From a virus: a stretch of 24,244 bases of DNA. Of the stretch, positions 7,425-15,681 are shown piece after piece (the first letter of the stretch is position 1; every line of letters begins with the position of its first letter). The notes under the pieces were generated by a model, which saw only the letters and a list, made by a program, of their open reading frames with translations, made no database searches and had not been told where the DNA came from. Position numbers and translations under genes: made by a program. Location: positions 1 through 24,244 of IMG/VR virus record IMGVR_UViG_3300046000_006123; one strand, given 5' to 3'.

Positions 7425-8189
7425 ATGAGTACAAGACAAACAAAACCAACAACAAAAAAAACAAGAAAAAAATTAACATCTGAAGAAGAGTTTGAAGCTC
7501 TTGAAGATATGAACCGTGCACATGCTGGTAATGTATTAGATAAAATGAAGGTTGATATTAAGTGTAAAACCCAAAATCAAAAGAAACTCATTACTGAGAT
7601 AAAAGATAAAGAGATTGTTATTTGTTCGGGACTCCCAGGTACAGGGAAAACTTTTTTATCTTGTGCTGTAGCTTTAGAACTTCTTAAAAGTGATCCTAGA
7701 TACCGAAAAATTGTCATTGTTAAATCAGTAACAACTTTAAAAGATGAGGAAATTGGGTTTTTAAAAGGTACCATGAAAGAAAAGATGGAACCGTTTATGT
7801 ACTCTTTTATGCATAATTTTGAAAAAGTAATTGGTAAACATAGTGTTGAGCTTTTAAGAGCCAATAACATGATTGAAGAAATGCCAATTGCGTATATGAG
7901 GGGTATTAATATTGATAACTCAATCACAATTATCGATGAGGCTCAAAACATATCTATTGATAATATTAGAACTATCATGACCAGACTTGGTGAGAATTCT
8001 AAAATGATATTTTTAGGGGATGAAAATCAGATTGATATGAAAAAGAAGGGTGAAAGCTCTTTGAATTTCATCATCCAAAAATTTAGTAATTTTGATGAGG
8101 TTGGTACAGTAACATTAGGTGAAGATGATGTCGTTAGAAACCCATTGATCAAAAAAATAGAAAAAATATTTAACGAAAGTAAAATGTAG
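7425..8189 (+). CDS. phoH: PhoH-like P-loop ATPase
   Basis: This 254-residue protein belongs to the PhoH-like ATPases, which share the ATPase core of superfamily 1 helicases and are common in large phages, where the role is not settled (RNA metabolism is the usual proposal). KTQNQKKLITEI (48-59) gives the Q-motif-like entry, CSGLPGTGKTFLS (67-79) is Walker A, ITIIDEAQN (167-175) is Walker B, and KMIFLGDENQID (193-204) is the following sensor motif with GD-x-x-Q. EEIGFLKGTMKEKMEPF (108-124) is the conserved insert between them. The first 45 residues are basic and probably disordered. The leader is an A-rich run without a Shine-Dalgarno sequence. Confidence 0.93.
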   Translation: MSTRQTKPTTKKTRKKLTSEEEFEALEDMNRAHAGNVLDKMKVDIKCKTQNQKKLITEIKDKEIVICSGLPGTGKTFLSCAVALELLKSDPRYRKIVIVKSVTTLKDEEIGFLKGTMKEKMEPFMYSFMHNFEKVIGKHSVELLRANNMIEEMPIAYMRGINIDNSITIIDEAQNISIDNIRTIMTRLGENSKMIFLGDENQIDMKKKGESSLNFIIQKFSNFDEVGTVTLGEDDVVRNPLIKKIEKIFNESKM

Positions 8190-8239
8190 ACTTTATTTTA
8201 AACCAAAATTGTGTTATTTTTATATAAAAAAATGATAAC

Positions 8240-8875
8240 ATGGTAATAGGTATTACAATAAATAACATTTTAAGGGAACACATTAGTAAACTAAAGGATT
8301 TATATGAATTTGAGTTTGAAAAAGAACCCATTTTACCTATAAATCCTTTTGATTTATCTAAATCATTCCCAGATATTGAAGGTGAGATTGTCGACACTAA
8401 TTTTGAGGTTGGTAAAGAATTAGAGTTATCTGAAAATAAAAAAGATAATTCATTTAACCTGAGTAAATTCATGTATGAAGATGCGTGTTTTGAGGTATTT
8501 GGTCGAGTTGAGGAAAGTCAACCTGGTATCATTAAACAAGTATGTGATTTCTCTAACAAAAATAAAATCAAAATCGTATTATTAAATAATGAAAGCCAAA
8601 GATCTAAATCAGCTACATTATTCTTCCTAAGTAAAAACTATTATAATTTAGAACAGATAATCTTTCCAAGCAAATGGAAAGATTTTTGGTCGTATTGTGA
8701 TATCTTGGTTACCGATAACCCTAAGTTATTAAAAAACAAACCAAAAGATAAAATATCTATAAAACATAAAAACGATTTTAATGTTGATATTAAATCGGAT
8801 TATACTATAATTAACATTGAAGAATTATTTAAAATTTTAAAAAAATTAAAGAAAGAACAAAATGGAAAAAACTAA
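8240..8875 (+). CDS. HAD-like 5'-nucleotidase fold protein, probable pseudoenzyme
   Basis: The 211-residue sequence follows the plan of small phage HAD-fold 5'(3')-nucleotidases. MVIGITINNILREHISKLKD is the motif I strand and following helix, the region around PFDLSKSFPD (36-45) is the cap, KIKIVLLNNESQRSKSATL (109-127) is the motif II strand, and FWSYCDILVTDNPKLL (149-164) is motif IV, followed by KISIKHKNDFN. The two catalytic aspartates of motif I (D-x-D) appear as Thr6 and Asn8 (IGITINN), so phosphatase activity is unlikely. It may keep a binding or structural role. The match to the family is by pattern only. It overlaps the next gene by 14 nt. The 50-nt gap before it holds TTATTTTTATATAAA, a weak relative of the late-promoter motif. 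Confidence 0.55.
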   Translation: MVIGITINNILREHISKLKDLYEFEFEKEPILPINPFDLSKSFPDIEGEIVDTNFEVGKELELSENKKDNSFNLSKFMYEDACFEVFGRVEESQPGIIKQVCDFSNKNKIKIVLLNNESQRSKSATLFFLSKNYYNLEQIIFPSKWKDFWSYCDILVTDNPKLLKNKPKDKISIKHKNDFNVDIKSDYTIINIEELFKILKKLKKEQNGKN

Positions 8876-9944
8876 CGAAATAGTTAAAAACATTGAGTCG
8901 GCTATAAGCAAGATTCAAAACAAAGAACAAAAAATTGTTTTTTTGGTGCCAGACACCAAAGGTAACGCTAAATCAAGCGTTATCCACCTCTATAAACAAG
9001 CGTTAACACTTAAAAATTTAGGTTATAGTGTTAGTATGTTACATGAGAAAAATGACTACATTAAAGTTGGTTCATGGTTGACACCAGAATGCGATGAATT
9101 AGAACATTTATCAATTGAAGATAACAATCTTGTTGTTGGGGCTTCTGATTTTATCATAGTACCAGAAGTGTATGGTAACGTATTTGAACAAATTAATAAA
9201 ATGCCTTTAGAAAAGGTTATTTACATACAATCATTTGATTATATGCTTGAAGCTTTCGCACCTGGTAAATCTTGGGTTGATTTAGGTGCTGAAGAATGTA
9301 TAACAACGTCAAACTCACTTAAAACATTGATTGAGGATACGGTTCCAGTTGTAGATGTTCAATTTATCGAACCATCGATTTCAGATAAAACGTTTACTTT
9401 AAACGATAAACCACAAAAACCTATTATTGCTATCTATTGTCGTGAGGCTAGAAAAGCGGCAAAAATTATCAAATCATTCTATTTGAAATACCCTATTTAT
9501 AGATTTGTTTCATTTAAAGATATGCATACAATGCCACAAGATACTTTTGCTAATAACTTAAAAGAATGTTGTGTTTCTATATGGATTGATGATGATTCGT
9601 CATTCGGTAGATACCCAGTTGAATCTATTAAGTGTAATGTACCTGTTATTGGTAAAGTACCTAATATTATCCCAGAATGGATGACAGATGAAAATGGTGT
9701 TTGGGTTTATGATGAAAATCAAATACCCGAAATTTTATCTAGTTACATTAAAAATTGGTTAGAAGATACTTTACCAGAGAATTTATTAAATGTCGCAAAA
9801 ACAGTTGAAAATAAATACACTGAAGAAGTTTTTGAAAAGAATACTAAAGAGGTTTATGAATACCTTTTCAATAAAAAAATCTCGAAATTAGAAACAATAA
9901 AAGAAAATTTTAAAAAAGAAGTAGAACAAAATGAGCAAAACTAA
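8862..9944 (+). CDS. GT-B glycosyltransferase
   Basis: This 360-residue protein has a GT-B layout. A short helical N-terminus (1-22) precedes KIVFLVPDTKGNAKSSVIHL (24-43), the first strand and acceptor-side loop. Later come DFIIVPEVYGNVFEQI (96-111), VIYIQSFDYMLEAF (119-132) and TTSNSLKTLI (148-157), usual for the N-terminal Rossmann domain. The donor domain opens with KPIIAIYCREARKAAKII (186-203) and contains WIDDDSSFGRYPVESIKCNV (241-260), the acidic donor-sugar binding region, then PVIGKVPNIIPEWM (261-274). It overlaps the genes on both sides by 14 nt, so it is part of one translationally coupled group that ends in the sigma factor. The substrate is unknown. Confidence 0.75.
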   Translation: MEKTNEIVKNIESAISKIQNKEQKIVFLVPDTKGNAKSSVIHLYKQALTLKNLGYSVSMLHEKNDYIKVGSWLTPECDELEHLSIEDNNLVVGASDFIIVPEVYGNVFEQINKMPLEKVIYIQSFDYMLEAFAPGKSWVDLGAEECITTSNSLKTLIEDTVPVVDVQFIEPSISDKTFTLNDKPQKPIIAIYCREARKAAKIIKSFYLKYPIYRFVSFKDMHTMPQDTFANNLKECCVSIWIDDDSSFGRYPVESIKCNVPVIGKVPNIIPEWMTDENGVWVYDENQIPEILSSYIKNWLEDTLPENLLNVAKTVENKYTEEVFEKNTKEVYEYLFNKKISKLETIKENFKKEVEQNEQN

Positions 9945-10761
9945 TTTAACAGTTATAATCCCAGTACACTCAGTTGCTGATATTGGGAAACAAAAATTTG
10001 ATGATTTATTCGATATCGCATTATCGTCTATTAGTAGAAATGAGGTTAAACCAGAAAAGGTTTTAATTGTAAGATGCAATTGTATTGAAGTTGACGCTAA
10101 ATTAGAGTCAATTGATTTAACAAAATATGATTTAAATATTGAAATCATAACAAATGATGGTGATACTGATTACCAGAGCCAAATAAATTACGCGGCTAAG
10201 CATGTTAACACCGAATACATGTCAATTTTGGAGTTTGATGATGAGGTATCAAAAACATGGTACAGTAATGTTAAAACACATGTTGCGGCCTACCCAGAAG
10301 TTGATATGTTTTTACCTATTGTTAATGATGTTTCTGAGGACAACAACTTTATAGGTTTATCAAATGAAGCTATTTGGGCTTATAATTTTAGTGAATCACT
10401 TGGTAATGTTGATTTAGAGTGTTTATTAGAATACCCGAATATCAACCCTTGTGGTATGGTTATTAAAACAGCTATTTTTAACGAGATTAATGGGTTTAAA
10501 CAAATCAAATTAACATTCAACTATGAGTTTTTACTACGTTTTCATAAAAACGGTTACAAGTCAATGGTTATCCCGAAAATCGGTTACAAACACGTTAATA
10601 TGAGGGAAGAATCGTTGTTCTGGTTATATAAAAACAGTGAAGCTGTAGAATACAAAATGGACCCTAAACAAGCATTATTTTGGATGGAAACAGCTAAAAA
10701 AGAATATTTATTTAACGATGATAGACATATAATATATGAGGAAAATGAGGTTATTGAGTAA
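9931..10761 (+). CDS. GT2-family glycosyltransferase
   Basis: This 276-residue protein is a GT-A enzyme of the GT2 type. LTVIIPVHSVADIG (6-19) is the typical first strand. KVLIVRCN (43-50) and the following acidic stretch bind the nucleotide. DYQSQINYAAKHVNTEYMSI (80-99) is the helix before the metal site LEFDDEVS (100-107). NPCGMVIKTAIFNEINGFK (172-190) and YEFLLRFHKNGYK (198-210) match the usual C-terminal motif, where new-acceptor binding and the catalytic acid lie. The Asp/Glu-rich late segment and a 1-nt overlap with the sigma factor gene place it last in the coupled run 8240-10761. The sugar is not known. Confidence 0.82.
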   Translation: MSKTNLTVIIPVHSVADIGKQKFDDLFDIALSSISRNEVKPEKVLIVRCNCIEVDAKLESIDLTKYDLNIEIITNDGDTDYQSQINYAAKHVNTEYMSILEFDDEVSKTWYSNVKTHVAAYPEVDMFLPIVNDVSEDNNFIGLSNEAIWAYNFSESLGNVDLECLLEYPNINPCGMVIKTAIFNEINGFKQIKLTFNYEFLLRFHKNGYKSMVIPKIGYKHVNMREESLFWLYKNSEAVEYKMDPKQALFWMETAKKEYLFNDDRHIIYEENEVIE

Positions 10762-11474
10762 TGGCAAAACAGAAAAAAGATCGCAACTACTATGGTGTAG
10801 ACCAAGAAAAAGCGGTGGTTATGTTTCTGGAATCCGAAACAGTTGCTGAACGAGAAAAAATTTATAGAGAGTTTTTACAAGAACCTATCAACACAATGAT
10901 AGAAAGTATTATCAGAACTTATAAATTATACAGACAATCATACGAATTCCACGATTTACACGCTGACACGCTATCATTCTTGATGACAAAATTTGATAAA
11001 TTTAAACCTGAAAAGGGTAAAAGATCATTTTCGTACTTTGGTACAATATGTAAAAATTATCTTTTCGGTGAGATGGTCAAAGAATATAAGAAAAAAACAA
11101 CTGTTGTTGATATCGATGAATCAGAAAATGATTTACAAAAAAGAGATGATTTAATATATCGTATTGATAATGAAGATCTTGATCTAACTTTTTTTATTGA
11201 AACTTTAACCGCGAATATAAAGGACGAATTAAAATCAGATGATTTAAATGACAACGAATTTAAAGTTGGACATTCGTTAGTAAAGATACTTGAAGAGTGG
11301 CGTGAATTATTTTCACAAGTTAATGAGGGTAAAAACTCACCAAAATTCAACAAAAACCTAATATTACTATATATCCGTAATATGACTGGCCTAAATACAA
11401 AGGAAATTAGGAATAGTATGAAAAGATTTAAGTCATTATATCGTATTTTTAAAGATAATTATTTAGATACTTGA
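10761..11474 (+). CDS. Late-transcription sigma factor, T4 gp55-like
   Basis: This 237-residue protein resembles the phage sigma factor that directs host RNA polymerase to late promoters (T4 gp55 family). EPINTMIESIIRTYKLYRQS (41-60) followed by FHDLHADTLSFLMTKFDKFK (63-82) and GKRSFSYFGTICKNYLFGEM (86-105) fits sigma region 2, where the core-binding and -10-melting helices lie. It is longer than gp55 (about 185 residues). The extra C-terminal part includes LLYIRNMTGLNTKEIRNSMK (202-221), which looks like a helix-turn-helix and may contact DNA as region 4 does in other sigma factors. A candidate late promoter overlaps its stop codon region, so it may lie just upstream of its own target. Assignment is by motif pattern. 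Confidence 0.75.
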   Translation: MAKQKKDRNYYGVDQEKAVVMFLESETVAEREKIYREFLQEPINTMIESIIRTYKLYRQSYEFHDLHADTLSFLMTKFDKFKPEKGKRSFSYFGTICKNYLFGEMVKEYKKKTTVVDIDESENDLQKRDDLIYRIDNEDLDLTFFIETLTANIKDELKSDDLNDNEFKVGHSLVKILEEWRELFSQVNEGKNSPKFNKNLILLYIRNMTGLNTKEIRNSMKRFKSLYRIFKDNYLDT

Positions 11475-11490
11475 TATTTATATTAAATAA
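11475..11490 (+). promoter_or_regulatory. Candidate late promoter, copy 2
   Basis: The 16-mer TATTTATATTAAATAA, identical to that at 3925-3940, starts immediately after the sigma factor stop codon, with its TATTTATAT core ending 15 nt before the ATG at 11499. It stands at the start of the structural gene run, where a late promoter would be expected. A second AT-rich stretch, TATTTATT, lies at 11491-11498 right before the ATG, and a similar TATTTATTACT precedes the ATG at 15682. Confidence 0.5.
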
Positions 11491-11498
11491 TATTTATT

Positions 11499-11885
11499 AT
11501 GGTACCAAAAAAGAAAAAAGTTGACGTTTCGGAAGATAGCATGAAAGAGCTTATGCAAGAAACTTATAATGAAATTGTTGATGAAAGAAATAGGGCTTTA
11601 AGCGCTTATAAAAAATTTACAAAAGATATTAACGAAAATTCTGATATTGCTTTAGTTGGTAAGATTACAAATGATTTATTGAAAATAATCGATTCATCTA
11701 TTGAAAAAAAACTAAGGTTAATTAAAATCCAAGGTGATATTCTATATAAATCTGGTAAGTCATCCGATGCATCTAGCGCTGGTAATATGACGATTACTGA
11801 TGAGGATAGAAAATGGGCTGAAGATTTTATTAAAAAACAAGCAACTACAAGCGGATCGGATACAAACGAAAAAGAATATGAATAA
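11499..11885 (+). CDS. Small coiled-coil protein, possible small terminase
   Basis: The 128-residue protein starts with a basic MVPKKKKVDV, then has a long helical, coiled-coil-like centre (SMKELMQETYNEIVDERNRA through IEKKLRLIKIQGDILYK), a flexible Ser/Gly-rich part, and an acidic tail. T4-type small terminase subunits (gp16) also have a central coiled coil between flexible ends, and the large terminase is in the same block, but there is no diagnostic motif and it lies about 8 kb from the large subunit. A baseplate or assembly chaperone role is equally possible. It is the first gene behind the candidate late promoter. Confidence 0.6.
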   Translation: MVPKKKKVDVSEDSMKELMQETYNEIVDERNRALSAYKKFTKDINENSDIALVGKITNDLLKIIDSSIEKKLRLIKIQGDILYKSGKSSDASSAGNMTITDEDRKWAEDFIKKQATTSGSDTNEKEYE

Positions 11886-11887
11886 TA

Positions 11888-13786
11888 ATGAGTTCACAAA
11901 GCGAAATATTTTCAAGATATAGGTCACTGGTGGTTTCTAATAAACAGAAACCATATGCTACCGATGCACAAAAAAAATTAGATAAATTAGAATTTGTCGA
12001 CTTTTTAGTTGAGTTGGTTAAATCAACCAGAGGTCAAAAAGAGTTTAAAAGTTTAATATTAAAAGGTAGTCTATCCCAATTAAAAAAATTTGATGAAATC
12101 AACAAAGTTATTGTTGATAATTTTATCGCTTTATTTGGTTGTGATAGTAATTTATTTATACCTCAAAAATATACAACATTAGCGGTTGGTGGTGTAGAAA
12201 TGACCAAACAAGAGATTGATTCTTTTGGGTTATTAAATATTGACCCTGATAGTAAGTCGGGTAAGTTAATGTATGAGGGTAATGATATTACCAAACATGT
12301 AAATTATTTTTTTAGTAAATCACAAAACGCGACAATTGACTCGCCATTAGAATTAAAAAAAGATAATAGAGTATTATTTACTTTACACGCAAAAGACCCG
12401 TCAACATTTGTATTTAAATTCGGTGAATTTTATTCAAAAAAACAATTTTCAATCTTTTTAAATGACTATTTAGCTGTTGTAACACCAGTGTTTAATTTCC
12501 CTAATTTTATGTCCATATTAATGGATATATTGACAGGATCAGTTTCAACTAAAGCAAAACTAAACAAAAAAATCATAGTTAAACAAAGTGCTTTAATTAA
12601 AGGGTTAAAAAAAATGTTTGGGTTTTGTAATGAGGATGATAATGGAATGCCAGATGCGTCAAATAAAAGTTTTTTAGATAAAGAATTTAAACCATCAGAT
12701 GCGCAAAAAAATGGTGATGGTATTTTAAACTCTGACGCTGATTTTGATAATGTTTTTAATTTTAATAATAAAGAGTTAGATGATATTGAAAACACTGGTA
12801 ATCTTAGGGCAAACAACTTTTTAAGATTTTCTTCATGTGGTAATCTGGATGTTGGTATAAACCCAGATGATATCATAAATTCTTTAGAAGAATTATTTAA
12901 TAATAGTCAGGGTGATAGATTAATTTTCCCTAATGAAAACCCACAAAATGTTGTACCGCAAGAAAATGCTAGTACAATAGATAATTCTAAAAAAATACCA
13001 AATTTAGACCAAGCGTCTGATATATTAGATAAAGCTTTAAAAAACGGTATTAACGATGTTGTTAATTCAGGTGAAATAGACGCAGCAATTAATTTACCTA
13101 ATATAAATGCTGAGATTCAATTAAATATTTTAAAGGCTATACCATATGCTATTATGCAAATGATTATAACACCTAAATTATTGGTGGTACCTAAATTATA
13201 TTTAGTTTTAAAAGATGATAACACAAAAAAATCACCAGAAGAGATGATATCTTTTATGAAACCTTTAATTAAAAAAATAGGTAGTTTTATCACGGATTTA
13301 TTAATTAAAAATATTTTTAATCTAGTAAAAAAAGATTTACTTAATTTAGCAAAAAAGATTAGTGCTGATTTCTTAAAACAAAGAGGACTTGATTACATCT
13401 CATCATTAAAAAGTCTATTATCACTTTTAAGTGCTTTAAAAGGTTTTAAAGTTGGTGGATGTCAATCAATAATTGAACAAATATTACGCTTATTAAAACT
13501 ATTAAACGTAGCACCGATGCCACCTATGCCACCACCATTAGTTTTATTGGGTGGTGCATTAAAACCAGGTTTAAATCAAATCGCTATGGTTAATGATTTA
13601 AAATCAAGCTTAAGCGATAAAGGTATTGAGACGGCTGCAACGTTTCCAGATGGAACACCAAATCATCTTATGATTGCTTTGGAAGAAAGTATGAAAACTA
13701 TGGTTAGCCATATAAAAACAAATTCAAAAATTGAAGTAACCACTGTTGGTGTTGGTTTTACAACAGGCTTCGGACAAATGCAATAA
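11888..13786 (+). CDS. Large probable virion structural protein, 632 residues
   Basis: I do not recognise a family. The protein has 632 residues. The first 230 are mixed alpha/beta with KQEIDSFGLLNIDPDSKSGK and FTLHAKDPSTFVFKF segments. An Asn/Asp-rich linker follows (about 250-370). The second half is helical, with a hydrophobic stretch ILKAIPYAIMQMIITPKLLV (residues about 413-432) and SLKSLLSLLSALKGFKVGG. Near the end is a proline run MPPMPPPLVLLGG (about 547-559) and a Gly/Thr-rich tail. Its place, three genes upstream of other virion genes and behind a candidate late promoter, suggests a baseplate or tail component. The hydrophobic parts do not look like true membrane helices because they are interrupted by Pro and Lys. 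Confidence 0.6.
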   Translation: MSSQSEIFSRYRSLVVSNKQKPYATDAQKKLDKLEFVDFLVELVKSTRGQKEFKSLILKGSLSQLKKFDEINKVIVDNFIALFGCDSNLFIPQKYTTLAVGGVEMTKQEIDSFGLLNIDPDSKSGKLMYEGNDITKHVNYFFSKSQNATIDSPLELKKDNRVLFTLHAKDPSTFVFKFGEFYSKKQFSIFLNDYLAVVTPVFNFPNFMSILMDILTGSVSTKAKLNKKIIVKQSALIKGLKKMFGFCNEDDNGMPDASNKSFLDKEFKPSDAQKNGDGILNSDADFDNVFNFNNKELDDIENTGNLRANNFLRFSSCGNLDVGINPDDIINSLEELFNNSQGDRLIFPNENPQNVVPQENASTIDNSKKIPNLDQASDILDKALKNGINDVVNSGEIDAAINLPNINAEIQLNILKAIPYAIMQMIITPKLLVVPKLYLVLKDDNTKKSPEEMISFMKPLIKKIGSFITDLLIKNIFNLVKKDLLNLAKKISADFLKQRGLDYISSLKSLLSLLSALKGFKVGGCQSIIEQILRLLKLLNVAPMPPMPPPLVLLGGALKPGLNQIAMVNDLKSSLSDKGIETAATFPDGTPNHLMIALEESMKTMVSHIKTNSKIEVTTVGVGFTTGFGQMQ

Positions 13787-13789
13787 AAT

Positions 13790-14008
13790 ATGAATAATCC
13801 AAAACTAAAAGAAATTTTTGAAAACGTTGATAAAAAATCAAATAAAGATTTGGCAACGCTATTACACGCTTTAAAAAATGATTTTGAAGGTGTTAAAGAA
13901 ACTGTTTTAAGATTAACAACGACCATGGAAGAGGTTGAAGTTACATATGAAAAAGTCTATAATGAATTAAAACAAAGACTAAAATTCGAAGATAAAGATG
14001 AAAGCTGA
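13790..14008 (+). CDS. Small coiled-coil protein, 72 residues
   Basis: The 72-residue product is highly helical and charged: MNNPKLKEIFENVDKKSNKD, LATLLHALKNDFEGVKETVL, then EEVEVTYEKVYNELKQRLKF with heptad-like spacing of hydrophobics. It has no recognised family. It begins 3 nt after the 632-residue gene, after an A-rich leader, and its end overlaps the gp5-like gene by 11 nt. Placed between virion genes, it may be an assembly chaperone or a small baseplate part. Confidence 0.75.
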   Translation: MNNPKLKEIFENVDKKSNKDLATLLHALKNDFEGVKETVLRLTTTMEEVEVTYEKVYNELKQRLKFEDKDES

Positions 14009-15668
14009 TTTTAGTTTAGGTATTTGTTTTAATAATAGTGATCCGTTAAATTTCGGTAGAATACTTGTTGTTTCTTACGAAGAATATAAGGAACATGTTT
14101 CTTATTCATCTATTGAGAATGCAATTGATTTATTGAACATAAATTCAATAAAATATGATAAATGGAGTGATAGTGGTGTTGGTGCTAAAACCAGAGATCC
14201 GCATGTTGTAACCCCATTTTTACCAAATCAAATATCGGTTATACCTAAACCTGGTCAGGTTGTTAGATTAATTAGATTTGATGACGGAACTGTAAATTAT
14301 ATTGGCCCTGTAACACAAAATCCTTTAAAACTAAACACAACATATTTTGAGGAAAATAGTAGGAGAAAATTTTCCGTATCTAACGACATTTCAAATAGCG
14401 TTAACGATGCGGTCTTTTCTGGTTTTAACAATGAGCAAGTTTCTTTAGGTAATGATAGGATTCTACTTAGGTTAGATCATTTAGATAGTCAAGCTAGAAA
14501 AAAAACATATCCAGTGTTTCAATTATCAAAGTTTACAAAAACAATAAATTACACTGTTAAAGATGTTACTGAAACAACTAAACCAGATGTTTTTTTAGAT
14601 TATATGATTGAAATAACATTTGATTATACCAGAAAAGAAGCTCTTGATAGTAAGAATATTATATGTAGTATAAACCTATATAGTACTTTGGAACTTATAA
14701 GCACCAAACAAAACAATACTTCAAAAATTGTTAAAGGTTTGATGAAAAAAGATTATAATAGGTTTAAAAATTATACATCTGGTGTGAATAATAACCAGTA
14801 TGTTGTTAATCACACGCTAGAGTTTAATGATGTTGAATCAATAGATAAAACCATTGAAGATATTATTTCCGCTTATAAGACAAAAAAAATTAAATTTTAT
14901 AACCCACAAACAATTGGTTCACAAATAATCGAATCTGAAAATAATATTATAAACCTGGTTAATAGAATACCTTTCAGATCTAATAGTTCTGGAGCTAATC
15001 ACGATACAACAGACGAGGTTGCTGATTTAAAAAACTTTGTTGTCAGAATAAATCCGAATAATAGAGATACATATACAACCCCGAGTGCTGATTTACAAAA
15101 CGAACTTGGTATACCAGCAACACAACCAACGGATTCAACATCACTAAATTATGTTAGGTTTAAAGAATTTAACGGTTTTATACGTAAAATTAGGAAATAT
15201 GACAATGATAGATTCTTAGGTGATCAGGAATTGCAAGCACCTATTACAACAACAACTAAACAAACACAATCCACGGTAAATGATAAAGAAGTTACCGTAA
15301 ACGTTAACTACGCTGATAAATTTTTATTTTTAAGTAGCTTAAACTCAAGAGATTATCTTGAAAGTGCTAATGATGGTATGAGTAAAGAAACAATCTCTAA
15401 ATTTTTATCAAATCTTTCTTCGGACGATACTAATAGAAGTTATGAAACTTATGGTTTTGTTAGAGGTGAAAAAATACTAGATTTAGTAGATCAAATATTA
15501 TCACTTTTCTTATCCCACGGGCATTCAATCGGGCAATCTGAAGGTTCTTTAAGTAAAAATGCTGTGGAATCGGTTAAAAATTTAAGAGGACAAATTGCTC
15601 AAGAAATAAATGGAAATACAACAAATTCCACGACAAAGATAATTAATCATAACTTACGTATTAATTAA
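13998..15668 (+). CDS. Baseplate hub-like protein with gp5-type OB-fold
   Basis: This 556-residue protein begins with an OB-fold like that of T4 gp5 and VgrG-type spike proteins. NNSDPLNFGRILVV (12-25) matches the conserved D-P-x-x-x-G-R-V start, TPFLPNQISVIPKPGQVVRL (72-91) gives the middle strands, and VNYIGPVTQNP (99-109) the final strand. The rest is rich in beta strands and polar linkers. Near the end, VDQILSLFLSHGHSIGQSEG has an HGH. No lysozyme domain is visible, unlike T4 gp5, so it is either a hub protein without enzyme activity or a related wedge component. It starts inside the preceding gene (11-nt overlap). The OB-fold is moderately well supported; the exact baseplate position is inference. 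Confidence 0.65.
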   Translation: MKADFSLGICFNNSDPLNFGRILVVSYEEYKEHVSYSSIENAIDLLNINSIKYDKWSDSGVGAKTRDPHVVTPFLPNQISVIPKPGQVVRLIRFDDGTVNYIGPVTQNPLKLNTTYFEENSRRKFSVSNDISNSVNDAVFSGFNNEQVSLGNDRILLRLDHLDSQARKKTYPVFQLSKFTKTINYTVKDVTETTKPDVFLDYMIEITFDYTRKEALDSKNIICSINLYSTLELISTKQNNTSKIVKGLMKKDYNRFKNYTSGVNNNQYVVNHTLEFNDVESIDKTIEDIISAYKTKKIKFYNPQTIGSQIIESENNIINLVNRIPFRSNSSGANHDTTDEVADLKNFVVRINPNNRDTYTTPSADLQNELGIPATQPTDSTSLNYVRFKEFNGFIRKIRKYDNDRFLGDQELQAPITTTTKQTQSTVNDKEVTVNVNYADKFLFLSSLNSRDYLESANDGMSKETISKFLSNLSSDDTNRSYETYGFVRGEKILDLVDQILSLFLSHGHSIGQSEGSLSKNAVESVKNLRGQIAQEINGNTTNSTTKIINHNLRIN

Positions 15669-15681
15669 AATATTTATTACT

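Noticed and set aside
7577-7927. 116-codon minus-strand open frame
   Set aside because: Opposite the well-supported PhoH-like gene; shadow frame.
12466-12876. 136-codon minus-strand open frame
   Set aside because: Lies wholly within the 632-residue gene, has no recognisable motif and no leader; explained by low stop-codon frequency opposite AT-rich codons.
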